Positions 16,729 through 24,710 of a stretch of DNA of 64,000 bases are shown one piece after another. The stretch is from assembly GCF_004363235.1 (NCBI RefSeq), contig NZ_SNYW01000007.1, forward strand, positions 124,001 to 188,000, written 5' to 3'. Each line of letters begins with the position of its first letter. Positions within the stretch are counted from its first letter, which is position 1. The notes under the pieces were generated by a model. That model saw nothing but the letters and a program-made list of their open reading frames with translations, was not told the origin of the DNA and ran no database searches. The DNA is from Dongia mobilis (GTDB lineage Bacteria; Pseudomonadota; Alphaproteobacteria; Dongiales; Dongiaceae). A program made the translations under genes and the position numbers.

Positions 16729-18186
16729 TCAGCCCTTGTTGGCGCCGAACTGGGAGAAACGGGAACTGCCTGATTTCTTCAGTTGATAGGCGACCAGAGC
16801 CCCGACAATACCGAAGACCGGCACCAGGATCGGGATGCCGATGCTGAGCGCGGGGCTTGCGCCGGTCAGCACCTCGAAATGCGTCAGCACCAGATAGGCA
16901 ATGGTGATCAGCAGGACACCGGCCAGCAAAGGCGCCAGTACGCCCTTGAAGGCCGAGACGCCCAGTTCCGGCCGCCGCCCGAAAAAGGCGATCACGGCGA
17001 AGGAGACAAGGCCCATCAGCACGATCACGCTGAGCGTGGCGAGGTTGGTAAGCCAGACAAAGAGCGCGAGGATCGGATCCTGCCCGGTACCGGCAAAGAT
17101 CGCCAGGATGACGATGCCGAGCGCGGTCTGCAGCAGCGAGCCGATATGCGGGCTCTGGTGCTCGTCATGGGTGCGCCCCAGCCCCGCTGGCAGCAGACCC
17201 TCGCGCCCCAACACGTAGAAATACCGCGCTGCGGCGTTATGAAAGGCGAGCAGAGCGGCAAACACGCTGGTAATCAACAGCAGACTCATGATCTTGCCGA
17301 TAATCCCGCCGGCGAAAGGCAGGAACTGGTCGGACAGGATGAAGAGGAAAATCGTCGGATCTTCGAGCCCGCCGAGTGTTGGCATCAGTTGGTCGGCGCC
17401 GGCTCCCAGCACCATGCACCAGGTGGTGAAGGCATAGAAGACGCCGATCAGGAGGACTGCAAGATAAGTGGCGCGCGGCACGGTCTTCACCGGATCACGG
17501 GCTTCCTCGCTGTAGATGGTAGTCGCCTCGAATCCCATGAAGGCTGCGAAGCACAGCAACATGCCGATGATCGGCTCGCCGGAAAGGAAGGCGTCGCTGG
17601 TGAAGCTCACCGTGTTGATGCCGCTGGCGCCGCCCTGGCCGAGGATGGCGAAATCCAGGATTACCACGATAACGTATTCGGCGGCGACCAGAACCGCCAA
17701 GACCTTGGCCGAGAGATCGATCTTGAGATAACCGAAGATGCCGACCAGCGCCCAACAGCCGACCGCCCAGAGCCACCACGGGAATGCGATGCCGAACTCA
17801 CCCATGACTCCGGCCGCGACCGCGCCGAACAGCCCGTAGAGGCCGGTCTGCATGGCATTATAGGCGAGCACCGCGATATACGCCGCAGCACCACCGGCAG
17901 CCGAACCAAGGCCGCGCCCCGTGAAGGCATAGAACGAACCGGCATTCGAGATATGCCGGGCCATGGTGGTGTAGCCGACCGAGAAGATCAGCAGGATTGC
18001 CGTCACCGCCAGCACGCTGAGCGGCACGCCAATGCCGTTCCCCAGCAGCATGGCGATGGGATAGCCGCCGGCGACGGCGGTCAAGGGTGCCGCGGCCGAG
18101 ACCACGAAGAACGTGATTGCGGCGACGCCAAGCACATTGGGCCGCAACCGGTCGGTCGCAGCACCAGTCGATGTTTGAGAATTCAT
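16729..18186 (-). CDS. APC-family amino acid permease
   Basis: A 485-residue polytopic membrane protein of the amino acid-polyamine-organocation superfamily with about 12 hydrophobic segments. The family features are the unwound TM1 region (AAPLTAVAGGYPIAML), GLGSAAGGAAAYIA after it, and the TM6 block AAFMGFEATTIYSEEARDP. It would import an amino acid or amine by proton or sodium symport. The start at 18186 has a strong GGAGGGGG site. It is divergent from the MarR gene. The gap holds two copies of a palindrome that recurs before the aldehyde dehydrogenase, so the permease probably brings in the substrate of that pathway. Confidence 0.93.
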   Translation of the reverse strand: MNSQTSTGAATDRLRPNVLGVAAITFFVVSAAAPLTAVAGGYPIAMLLGNGIGVPLSVLAVTAILLIFSVGYTTMARHISNAGSFYAFTGRGLGSAAGGAAAYIAVLAYNAMQTGLYGLFGAVAAGVMGEFGIAFPWWLWAVGCWALVGIFGYLKIDLSAKVLAVLVAAEYVIVVILDFAILGQGGASGINTVSFTSDAFLSGEPIIGMLLCFAAFMGFEATTIYSEEARDPVKTVPRATYLAVLLIGVFYAFTTWCMVLGAGADQLMPTLGGLEDPTIFLFILSDQFLPFAGGIIGKIMSLLLITSVFAALLAFHNAAARYFYVLGREGLLPAGLGRTHDEHQSPHIGSLLQTALGIVILAIFAGTGQDPILALFVWLTNLATLSVIVLMGLVSFAVIAFFGRRPELGVSAFKGVLAPLLAGVLLITIAYLVLTHFEVLTGASPALSIGIPILVPVFGIVGALVAYQLKKSGSSRFSQFGANKG

Positions 18187-18324
18187 TTCCCCCTCCTCGA
18201 AACGATGGCACCCGGCCAGGGCCGGATGCGGCAAGCCACCCAACTGCCCGGAAGCCTGGATTGGCAACCGAGTCCCGCCGCTTGCGCATTGCGGTCAGCA
18301 ATGCGGCACGGCTCTTGTTAATTA

Positions 18325-18336
18325 TTCGATGTCGAA
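18325..18336. promoter_or_regulatory. MarR-type operator, copy 1 (TTCGATGTCGAA)
   Basis: A 12-bp inverted repeat with one imperfect position, followed by CGAT like the other two copies (18374 and 19159). It is centred 49 bp from copy 2 in the divergent permease/marR intergenic region, and 139 bp before the permease start. Assignment to the adjacent MarR protein is by position. Confidence 0.7.
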
Positions 18337-18373
18337 CGATAACGCAGATCAAGAAACCGGACAAGCATTCTTG

Positions 18374-18385
18374 TTCGACGTCGAA
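18374..18385. promoter_or_regulatory. MarR-type operator, copy 2 (TTCGACGTCGAA)
   Basis: A perfect 12-bp palindrome followed by CGAT, about 90 bp before the marR start. It is identical to the copy before the aldehyde dehydrogenase gene. It probably mediates autoregulation and permease control. Confidence 0.75.
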
Positions 18386-18476
18386 CGATCTCGCAATTGC
18401 ACACGAGAAGCGGCTTATGCCGCAGCGCAAGGTAATGATATAAGGGGCCCACGAGATCATTCATGGAGTTGGGAAT

Positions 18477-19106
18477 TTGACCAGGACTGAGCGGAAAGGG
18501 GTTGATCGGGGCGTATCCGCCCGCCGGGATGGGAGTGAGACGCGCAGCAAAAAACCGAAGCCGGCCAAGACCCTGGCAACGGTGACTTTGGGCCGCCATG
18601 GCAGCAAGCCGCTGCAGGAAATCCTCGGCGAGCAGCGCGTCCAGGGGCTGCGCATCAACCTCGATTCGATGGCGCTGGTCTCGAACATCCATCGCGCCTC
18701 GATGTTCATCCGCGATCATTTCGAGCGCACCGTGCTGGAAGAGGCTGATTTGCACTGGTCGGCCTTCGTGACGCTTTGGTGCTTGTGGATCTATGGCGAA
18801 CTGGAAACCCGCCGCCTCGCGGTCGAGGCCGGCATTGCCAAGAGCACACTTTCCAGCATTCTCAACATGCTGGAGGGGCGCAAACTGGTCCGGCGCCGGA
18901 CCAACGAGTTGGAGCGGCGCCTCGTCATCGTCAACCTGACGGCGCAGGGGGCGGAACTGATCGCGCGCCTGTTCCCGAAATTCAACGCCGAGGAAACCCG
19001 CATCGTGGCGCGGCTCAGCCCGCGCCAGATGCAGGCGGCGACCGACGCCATCCGCATCATCCTTGCCACCATCAACGATCTCGACGGGCTGACGCTGGAG
19101 GATTAG
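18477..19106 (+). CDS. MarR-family transcriptional regulator
   Basis: A 209-residue regulator. A 40-60 residue basic, low-complexity N-terminus precedes the winged-helix MarR domain (about residues 65-205). That domain has the recognition region TRRLAVEAGIAKSTLSSILN and the wing RRRTNELERRLVIVNLT. The only start giving the full frame is TTG at 18477, preceded by GGAG. A GTG at 18582 would remove the extra N-terminus and is a real alternative. MarR proteins in aromatic catabolism bind the substrate or a CoA or ring-cleavage intermediate and release the DNA. Three matching palindromes, two upstream and one before the next gene, define a likely local regulon. Confidence 0.9.
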   Translation: MTRTERKGVDRGVSARRDGSETRSKKPKPAKTLATVTLGRHGSKPLQEILGEQRVQGLRINLDSMALVSNIHRASMFIRDHFERTVLEEADLHWSAFVTLWCLWIYGELETRRLAVEAGIAKSTLSSILNMLEGRKLVRRRTNELERRLVIVNLTAQGAELIARLFPKFNAEETRIVARLSPRQMQAATDAIRIILATINDLDGLTLED

Positions 19107-19129
19107 TCCGGCTTTCCCGCGTCGCCCGC

Positions 19130-19158
19130 TTGACTCAGATCATCGTTTGCGCAATTTA
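19130..19158 (+). promoter_or_regulatory. Predicted promoter of the catabolic operon
   Basis: A TTGACT -35 (19130-19135) is followed after 17 bp by AATTTA (19153-19158), directly abutting the operator at 19159-19170. The arrangement would let the repressor cover the start site. The -10 match is modest. Confidence 0.5.
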
Positions 19159-19170
19159 TTCGACGTCGAA
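19159..19170. promoter_or_regulatory. MarR-type operator, copy 3 (TTCGACGTCGAA)
   Basis: A perfect palindrome followed by CGAT, 22 bp before the aldehyde dehydrogenase start and just downstream of the predicted promoter. It matches copy 2 exactly and links the plus-strand catabolic genes to the MarR/permease region. Confidence 0.78.
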
Positions 19171-19191
19171 CGATTTGGGGGAGCGAGCGCG

Positions 19192-20649
19192 ATGCGAGCC
19201 AGCGTGGAAGGGGTCGAAATCGACACGCGGCACTGGATTGCCGGGGAACGTGTGACGAGCGACCGCCGCTTCGCCAGCGTCTCGCCGATCGACGAGGCGC
19301 CCATCGCCGAGCTTTCCGCTGGCGGCGGTGCCGAGATCGACCGCGCCGTCTCTGCCGCCCGCGACGCCTTCCGGACTTGGCGCAACACCAGCCCGGCGGA
19401 ACGCGCCCGCTATCTCCACCGCATTGCCGATATTGTCGAAAGCCGCGTCGAACAGCTCGCCGTCGTGGAAACCCGTGACAACGGCTCGCTCCTGCGTTCG
19501 CATCGCCGCGGGGTAATGCCGCGGGTCGCGATGAACTTCCGCTTCTTCGCCGACTGGCTGCTGCAGCTTGACCACCCCGATTTCGACGTGCGCGGCCATC
19601 GCAACCATGTTTCCTACGATCCCAGCGGCGTCGCCGCCATCATCACGCCGTGGAACGCGCCGCTGATGCTGGGGACCTGGCGCATCGCACCGGCGCTGGC
19701 CGCCGGCTGCACCGTGGTCTACAAGCCGCCCGAATGGGCGCCGCTCACGGCCTCGCTCCTGGCCGACATCTCGGCCGAGGCGGGTTTGCCGGCCGGCGTC
19801 TTCAATGTCGTCCAGGGATTGGGGCGCGAGGCGGGGGCGGCCCTGGCCGCCCATCCCGGTATCGCGCGGATGAGCTTCACCGGATCTGTGCCCACCGCGC
19901 GCAGCATCGCCAGGGCGGCCGGCGAGAACCTGGTGCCGCTGTCGTTCGAGCTCGGCGGCAAGTCGCCCTTCATCGTCTTCGCAGATTGCGATTTCGAGCT
20001 TGCCGTCAACACGGCGATCGGCCAGTTCGACAATGCGGGCCAGGTCTGCCTCGCCGGCACGCGCCTCCTTGTCGAGGATCGCCTTCGCGACCGCTTTGTC
20101 GAAGCGTTCATCGAAAAGGCCAAGAAAATCCGCCAGGGCGATCCGCGCGACGAAACGGTCGATATCGGCCCGCAGATCAGCCGCCCGCATTTCGAGCGCA
20201 TCGACGGTTTTGTCCAGCGGGCGAGGGCCGCTGGCATGCAACCGGTCCTCGGCGGCGGCCCCAACACCGACCTCGGCGGCCTCTATTACCAGCCGACCCT
20301 GTTCCTGGATCCCGCCGCTGGCAGCGAGATCCTACGCGACGAGGTTTTCGGTCCGGTCCTCTGCCTACAATCCTTCAAGACCGAGTCCGAGGCGGTCGCC
20401 ATGGCGAACGACACCGAATATGGCCTTGCCGCCGTGGTGATGACCGGCGACAAGGCGCGTGCCGAGCGCGTGACTGCCGCCGTCGATGCCGGCCTTGTCT
20501 GGAACAATTGCTTTTTCGTGCGCGACCTCCGGCAGGCATTCGGTGGTAACGGCAAGTCCGGGATCGGCCGCGAAGGCGGCACCTGGTCGTTCGACTTCTA
20601 CTGCAACGTCAAGAATTCGGTATTTGCCCCGAACGGATGGAGAGAGTGA
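19192..20649 (+). CDS. NAD(P)-dependent aldehyde dehydrogenase
   Basis: A 485-residue aldehyde dehydrogenase with the Rossmann segment ITPWNAPLML, the catalytic Glu253 in FELGGKSPF and the nucleophile Cys286 in NAGQVCLAG. Length is standard. Because the next gene is an HpaD-like dioxygenase, a role as semialdehyde dehydrogenase for the ring-cleavage product (HpaE-like) or for an aryl-acetaldehyde made from an amine is likely. Sequence alone does not settle which. The start at 19192 was chosen because the longer frame from 19147 would place the operator inside the coding region. The stop overlaps the ATG of the dioxygenase (TGATG). Confidence 0.92.
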   Translation: MRASVEGVEIDTRHWIAGERVTSDRRFASVSPIDEAPIAELSAGGGAEIDRAVSAARDAFRTWRNTSPAERARYLHRIADIVESRVEQLAVVETRDNGSLLRSHRRGVMPRVAMNFRFFADWLLQLDHPDFDVRGHRNHVSYDPSGVAAIITPWNAPLMLGTWRIAPALAAGCTVVYKPPEWAPLTASLLADISAEAGLPAGVFNVVQGLGREAGAALAAHPGIARMSFTGSVPTARSIARAAGENLVPLSFELGGKSPFIVFADCDFELAVNTAIGQFDNAGQVCLAGTRLLVEDRLRDRFVEAFIEKAKKIRQGDPRDETVDIGPQISRPHFERIDGFVQRARAAGMQPVLGGGPNTDLGGLYYQPTLFLDPAAGSEILRDEVFGPVLCLQSFKTESEAVAMANDTEYGLAAVVMTGDKARAERVTAAVDAGLVWNNCFFVRDLRQAFGGNGKSGIGREGGTWSFDFYCNVKNSVFAPNGWRE

Positions 20650-21545
20650 TGGGCGAGGTCGTTGGCTGCGGGCTAATCGCCCATGTGCCGACCATCATGC
20701 TGCCGCTGGAGATCCGCAAGGAACTCAACAACGGTGCCGATTTCAGCCTGGTCGGGGGGCTGCAGCGCCTCAAGGCCGAAGTCCTGAAGAAGCTCGATTA
20801 CGACATTGTGCTGGTGCTGGATTCGCACTGGTTCACGACGGTCGAATTCGTCATCACCAGCCATGACCGGCGCCAGGGCAAATACACCTCCGACGAACTG
20901 CCCCGCGGCATGAGCCAGGTGCCTTATGACCTCCCGGGCGATCCTGATTTTGCCAGGCTTGTCTCAGGCAAGGCCAGGGAGAATGGCACCTGGATCACGC
21001 CGATTGCCGATCCCTATCTGCCCATCCAGTATGCGACAGTGAATGTCGCTCATTATCTGCAGAAGGCGGACGAGGCTTGGCTTTCCATGAGCTGTGCCCA
21101 GACCGGAGAGACCGAGGATTTCCTGCGTGCGGGGCGCGCGCTCCGTGCTGCCATCGCCGAATCGGGAAAACGCATCGTGCTGCTGGCTTCCGGCGCCATG
21201 AGCCACAAATTCTGGCCACTGCAGAAGCTGCGCGCCCACGAGGCGGCGGGGGTCCAGCATATCTTCAGTGCCGAACATGCGGCGGCCGATCTCGAACGCA
21301 TCGAGTGGTTCAAGCGGGGCGAGCACGCCCGCGTCATCCAGACCATGCCGGACTTTCTCAGATTCAAGCCGGAAGCCAATTTCGGCCATTACCTGATGAT
21401 GGCGGCGGCGCTGGGCGAGCAGGAGCTGACGGCGCCGGGCCGTCTTTTCAGCGAGTACGAGAACTCGATCGGGACCGGCCAGGTGCACATCTGGTTCGAC
21501 CGGCCGACGGGCGGTTGGACCGGACAGAAAAAGGCCGCCGAATAG
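20649..21545 (+). CDS. Class III extradiol ring-cleavage dioxygenase, HpaD-like
   Basis: A 298-residue LigB-superfamily dioxygenase. Segments shared with E. coli HpaD (3,4-dihydroxyphenylacetate 2,3-dioxygenase) are IAHVPT near the N-terminus (metal His), VLVLDSHWF, GKYTSDELP, LASGAMSHKF and the terminal GTGQVHIWF. It would cleave a catechol such as homoprotocatechuate to a hydroxymuconic semialdehyde using Fe(II) and O2. The start at 20649 overlaps the aldehyde dehydrogenase stop. An ATG at 20637 in the same frame is also possible. It lies 25 bp before the fumarylacetoacetase-family gene, so one operon is certain on spacing. Exact substrate is inferred, not shown. Confidence 0.88.
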   Translation: MGEVVGCGLIAHVPTIMLPLEIRKELNNGADFSLVGGLQRLKAEVLKKLDYDIVLVLDSHWFTTVEFVITSHDRRQGKYTSDELPRGMSQVPYDLPGDPDFARLVSGKARENGTWITPIADPYLPIQYATVNVAHYLQKADEAWLSMSCAQTGETEDFLRAGRALRAAIAESGKRIVLLASGAMSHKFWPLQKLRAHEAAGVQHIFSAEHAAADLERIEWFKRGEHARVIQTMPDFLRFKPEANFGHYLMMAAALGEQELTAPGRLFSEYENSIGTGQVHIWFDRPTGGWTGQKKAAE

Positions 21546-21570
21546 AGGCGCCGAGAGGGGAGGAAGGGAA

Positions 21571-22425
21571 GTGACCGAATATCGTCGAATTCTGCTGGGT
21601 GGCGCGGTGGTTGAAACCGTGCGCGAGGGAGAGGAATTGGTGGCGCGTGACGGTCGCCGCGTGAAAATCGCCGACGCACATCACCTGTCGCCGGTCCAGC
21701 CTGGCAAGATCATCGCGGTCCACCTCAACCATGTCAGCCGCGTCCATGAATTCCAGATCAAGCTGTCGCCGACGCCAACCTATTTCCAGAAGCCGACCAC
21801 CTCGCTGAATGCGCACAATGGCGAGATTGTGCGGCCGAAAGGCTGCAAATGGCTGAACTACGAGGGCGAGGTCGCTATCGTCATCGGCAAACGCGCCCGC
21901 AACATCAGCCAAGCCGAGGCCGGGGAATACATCGCCGGCTACACCATCGCAAATGATTTTGGCCTGCATGATTTCCGCGATACCGATGCCGGTTCCATGC
22001 TGCGCGTCAAGGGCAGCGACACGCTCTGCCCTCTGGGGCCGGGCTTCGTCACCCGTTGGGATTTCCGCAACAAGTATCTCCGCACCTATGTCAATGGCGA
22101 ACTGAAGCAGGACGGCAACACCGCCGAGATGACCTGGGACATGCATTATCTGGTGGCCGACATCGCGCGGAACATCACCCTGGAACCGGGCGACGTACTG
22201 CTCTCCGGTACGCCCGCGAATTCGCGTCCGGTCCAGCCCGGCGATCTGGTCGAGGTCGAGGTGGAGGGTTTGGGCCGCCTTTCCAACCGTATCGTCGAAG
22301 GTCCGGCCCCGATCCGCAGCGAACTTGGCGCGCAGCCGACGGAATCCGAGGAAGTGCTTTCCACGGCGCTTGGCGGCGATTGGGAATTCCGCGGCATCCG
22401 CGCCCCGAAAAAGCCGGGCCAATAG
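21571..22425 (+). CDS. Fumarylacetoacetate hydrolase-family isomerase/decarboxylase (HpaG-like)
   Basis: A 284-residue FAH-fold enzyme. The metal-binding carboxylates are in NYEGEVAIVIG and ANDFGLHDFRD, and the terminal block is LLSGTPANSRPVQPGD. In homoprotocatechuate degradation HpaG removes CO2 from the oxidised ring-cleavage product and isomerises the double bond. This is a single FAH domain, unlike the fused two-domain HpaG of E. coli, so either one step is done elsewhere or this enzyme does one reaction only. GTG start with a GGGGAGGAAGGG ribosome site. Confidence 0.87.
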   Translation: MTEYRRILLGGAVVETVREGEELVARDGRRVKIADAHHLSPVQPGKIIAVHLNHVSRVHEFQIKLSPTPTYFQKPTTSLNAHNGEIVRPKGCKWLNYEGEVAIVIGKRARNISQAEAGEYIAGYTIANDFGLHDFRDTDAGSMLRVKGSDTLCPLGPGFVTRWDFRNKYLRTYVNGELKQDGNTAEMTWDMHYLVADIARNITLEPGDVLLSGTPANSRPVQPGDLVEVEVEGLGRLSNRIVEGPAPIRSELGAQPTESEEVLSTALGGDWEFRGIRAPKKPGQ

Positions 22426-22439
22426 GAAGGACGTACGCC

Positions 22440-23234
22440 ATGAGCGATGTGACCGGCTTCTTCTATCCGCGGACCGCCACCGGGCAGTCATCGCTGCTGC
22501 CGAGCCCGCCCTGGTATTATGCCGGGGATCTGCTGACCGTCGAGTTCCGCACAGATCCCGCGCGGGTGGCCGAGTTGCTGCCGGCACCGCTCAGGCCCGC
22601 CGCCGAGGATCCCGGCGCCGTCGCCCTCATCTGGGCAGACTGGCAATCCTGCGGCGGCGACCATGCCGAGATGCTGGACCCGGTTCGCGCACAGTACAAG
22701 GAAGCCTTTTTCGTCGTGCGCTGCGAGTTCGAGGGGCACACCTATTCGCGCTGCATCTACATCTGGGTCGACAAGGATTTTGCGATGCTGCGCGGCATCC
22801 ATCAGGGATATCCGAAGAAATTCGGCTCGATCCACATGACGCGGCCGCACCCCTTTGCCCCGGCACCGCAAGTCGCGGCGGGTGGAAGGTTCGGCGCCAC
22901 GCTTGCCGCCAATGACCGGCGACTTGCCGAGACGATCGTCACGCTTACCGGTCCTGCCGAACGCAACGGCTTCGTCAACGGTCACCCGATGGCGCATCAT
23001 CGCTGGCTGCCGGCGATCGACGGCAGGGGTGACGCTCATGCCGAACTGATCGAATCGACCGGCGCCAAGTTCGAGGGCGGGCAGCCTTGGGCGGCCAGGG
23101 TCGACCACTTGGCGCTGTTCGGTTCGCCGACCGAGGAATTGCAGCGCCTCGAGGTGAAGGAAATTATCGGTGGCTATTACCGGCAGATCGGCGTCGTCTG
23201 GAATGGCGGTCGCTCGCTGGTGCCGCGGCTCTGA
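22440..23234 (+). CDS. Acetoacetate decarboxylase-like protein
   Basis: A 264-residue member of the ADC-like superfamily. The Lys-Lys motif carrying the Schiff-base lysine of acetoacetate decarboxylase is seen as QGYPKKFGSIHM, and the N-terminal PPWYYAGDLLTVEF matches the family. ADC-like proteins include decarboxylases, aldolase-dehydratases and other Schiff-base enzymes, so the reaction cannot be named. Between an FAH enzyme and an amino acid decarboxylase it may replace one of the missing lower-pathway steps (isomerase or hydratase) of ring-cleavage product breakdown. That is inference. AGGAAGG lies upstream of the ATG. Confidence 0.8.
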   Translation: MSDVTGFFYPRTATGQSSLLPSPPWYYAGDLLTVEFRTDPARVAELLPAPLRPAAEDPGAVALIWADWQSCGGDHAEMLDPVRAQYKEAFFVVRCEFEGHTYSRCIYIWVDKDFAMLRGIHQGYPKKFGSIHMTRPHPFAPAPQVAAGGRFGATLAANDRRLAETIVTLTGPAERNGFVNGHPMAHHRWLPAIDGRGDAHAELIESTGAKFEGGQPWAARVDHLALFGSPTEELQRLEVKEIIGGYYRQIGVVWNGGRSLVPRL

Positions 23235-23266
23235 AGCCACATGTCGAACCCAGCGGAGAGTGCCAG

Positions 23267-24679
23267 GTGACACCCGAGGAATTCCGCCAGATCGGCCACG
23301 CGCTGATCGACTGGATCGCCGACTATCGCGCCAATCTGCGCGGCTATCCGGTGATGTCCCAGGTGGCGCCAGGCGACATCAAGGCAAGGCTGCCGACCAC
23401 GCCACCACAACAGGCGGAATCACTCGACAACCTCGTGGCCGAAATCGGAACCGCGATCATGCCGGGCATCTCGCATTGGCAGCATCCGTCCTTCTGCGCC
23501 TATTTTCCCGCGAATGCCCATTTCGGCAGCGTGCTTGGCGATCTGGCGAGCGCCGGCCTCGGCGTCGTCGGCGTTTCCTGGCAATCCAGCCCGGCTCTCA
23601 CCGAGGTTGAAGAGGTGGTGACGGATTGGGTTCGCCAGATGCTGGGCTTGCCCGAAGGATGGCTCGGCGCCATTGAGGATTCGGCCTCGATTGCGACCCT
23701 GGTCGCCCTCCTCTGTGCCCGCGAACGCGCCACCAATTACAGCGCCGAGCGCGGCGGTCTGCAGGCGGAAGCCAAACCGCTGGTCGTCTACGGTTCGGAG
23801 CAAAGCCATTCCTCGGTGGACAAGGCGGCCCTGCTCGCCGGCTTTGGCCGCGACAATATTCGCCATGTGGCAACCGATGGCACCTTTGCCATGGACCCGG
23901 ATGCGCTCCGCCGCGCGATTGCCGCCGACATCGCCGCCGGCAGGAAGCCTTGTGCCATCGTCGCCACCACCGGCACCACGGCAACGACGGCGATGGACCC
24001 GATCGGCGCGCTTGCCGTTATCGCGCGTGAACATGGCTTGTGGCTGCATGTCGATGCCGCCATGGCGGGTGCCGCTATGGTCCTCCCGGAATGCTGTTAC
24101 CTCTGGGCCGGGATTGAGCAGGCCGATTCCGTTGTCATCAATGGCCACAAATGGCTTGGCGTCAATTTCGACTGCTCGCTGTTCTTCGTGAAGCAGGCCG
24201 ACGCCCTCACCCGGGTCATGTCGACCAGCCCCTCCTATCTGCGCACTTCATCGGACGACAAGGTGCGCAATCTGCGCGACTGGGGCTTGCCGCTCGGCCG
24301 GCGCTTCCGCGCGATGAAGCTGTGGCTGATGCTGCGCGAAGAGGGTGTCGCCGGCATCCAGGCGCGAATCCGGCGCGATCTGGCCATGGCGCAATGGCTG
24401 AAACGGGCGGTCGAGCGGGCACCCGACTGGCGGGTCGTGGCTCCCGTGCCGCTGCAGACGGTCTGTGTGCGCCATGAACCGGACGGGCTTGCTGGCGAAG
24501 CGCTGGACCAACACACGTTGACCTGGGCCGAGCGGATCAACCGCTCCGGTCGCGCCTATGTGACGCCCGCGCAGTTGCAGGGACGGTGGATGGTGCGCCT
24601 TTCGCTGGGTTCCAGCACGACCGAGCAATCGGATGTCGAGGCCTTGTGGCAGACATTGCAATGGAGCGTCGCCGAATGA
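23267..24679 (+). CDS. Group II PLP-dependent decarboxylase (aromatic-L-amino-acid decarboxylase family)
   Basis: A 470-residue fold-type I decarboxylase of the DOPA/tryptophan/tyrosine decarboxylase family. The PLP lysine is Lys295 in VINGHKWLG, the cofactor aspartate is in LHVDAAMAGAAM, and the N-terminal substrate region HWQHPSFCAYFPAN matches aromatic decarboxylases (HWxHPxFxAYFP). The start is GTG at 23267 after GCGGAGAG. It would turn an aromatic amino acid into its amine or, as some plant and insect members do, directly into the aryl-acetaldehyde. This step would feed the aldehyde dehydrogenase and the HpaD-like enzyme encoded upstream. Confidence 0.92.
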   Translation: MTPEEFRQIGHALIDWIADYRANLRGYPVMSQVAPGDIKARLPTTPPQQAESLDNLVAEIGTAIMPGISHWQHPSFCAYFPANAHFGSVLGDLASAGLGVVGVSWQSSPALTEVEEVVTDWVRQMLGLPEGWLGAIEDSASIATLVALLCARERATNYSAERGGLQAEAKPLVVYGSEQSHSSVDKAALLAGFGRDNIRHVATDGTFAMDPDALRRAIAADIAAGRKPCAIVATTGTTATTAMDPIGALAVIAREHGLWLHVDAAMAGAAMVLPECCYLWAGIEQADSVVINGHKWLGVNFDCSLFFVKQADALTRVMSTSPSYLRTSSDDKVRNLRDWGLPLGRRFRAMKLWLMLREEGVAGIQARIRRDLAMAQWLKRAVERAPDWRVVAPVPLQTVCVRHEPDGLAGEALDQHTLTWAERINRSGRAYVTPAQLQGRWMVRLSLGSSTTEQSDVEALWQTLQWSVAE

Positions 24680-24710
24680 GGCGGACAATGTTTTGGGGGA
24701 GCAGATCAAG

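Noticed and set aside
16783-18321. A 512-codon frame on the plus strand opposite the amino-acid permease
   Set aside because: It is hydrophilic and repetitive (rich in Asp, Gln, Arg, His), the usual mirror of a membrane protein gene, and it runs through the regulatory palindrome.
19147-19191. TTG start extending the aldehyde dehydrogenase by 15 residues
   Set aside because: The extension overlaps the predicted -10 and the MarR operator. The ATG at 19192 gives the normal family N-terminus.
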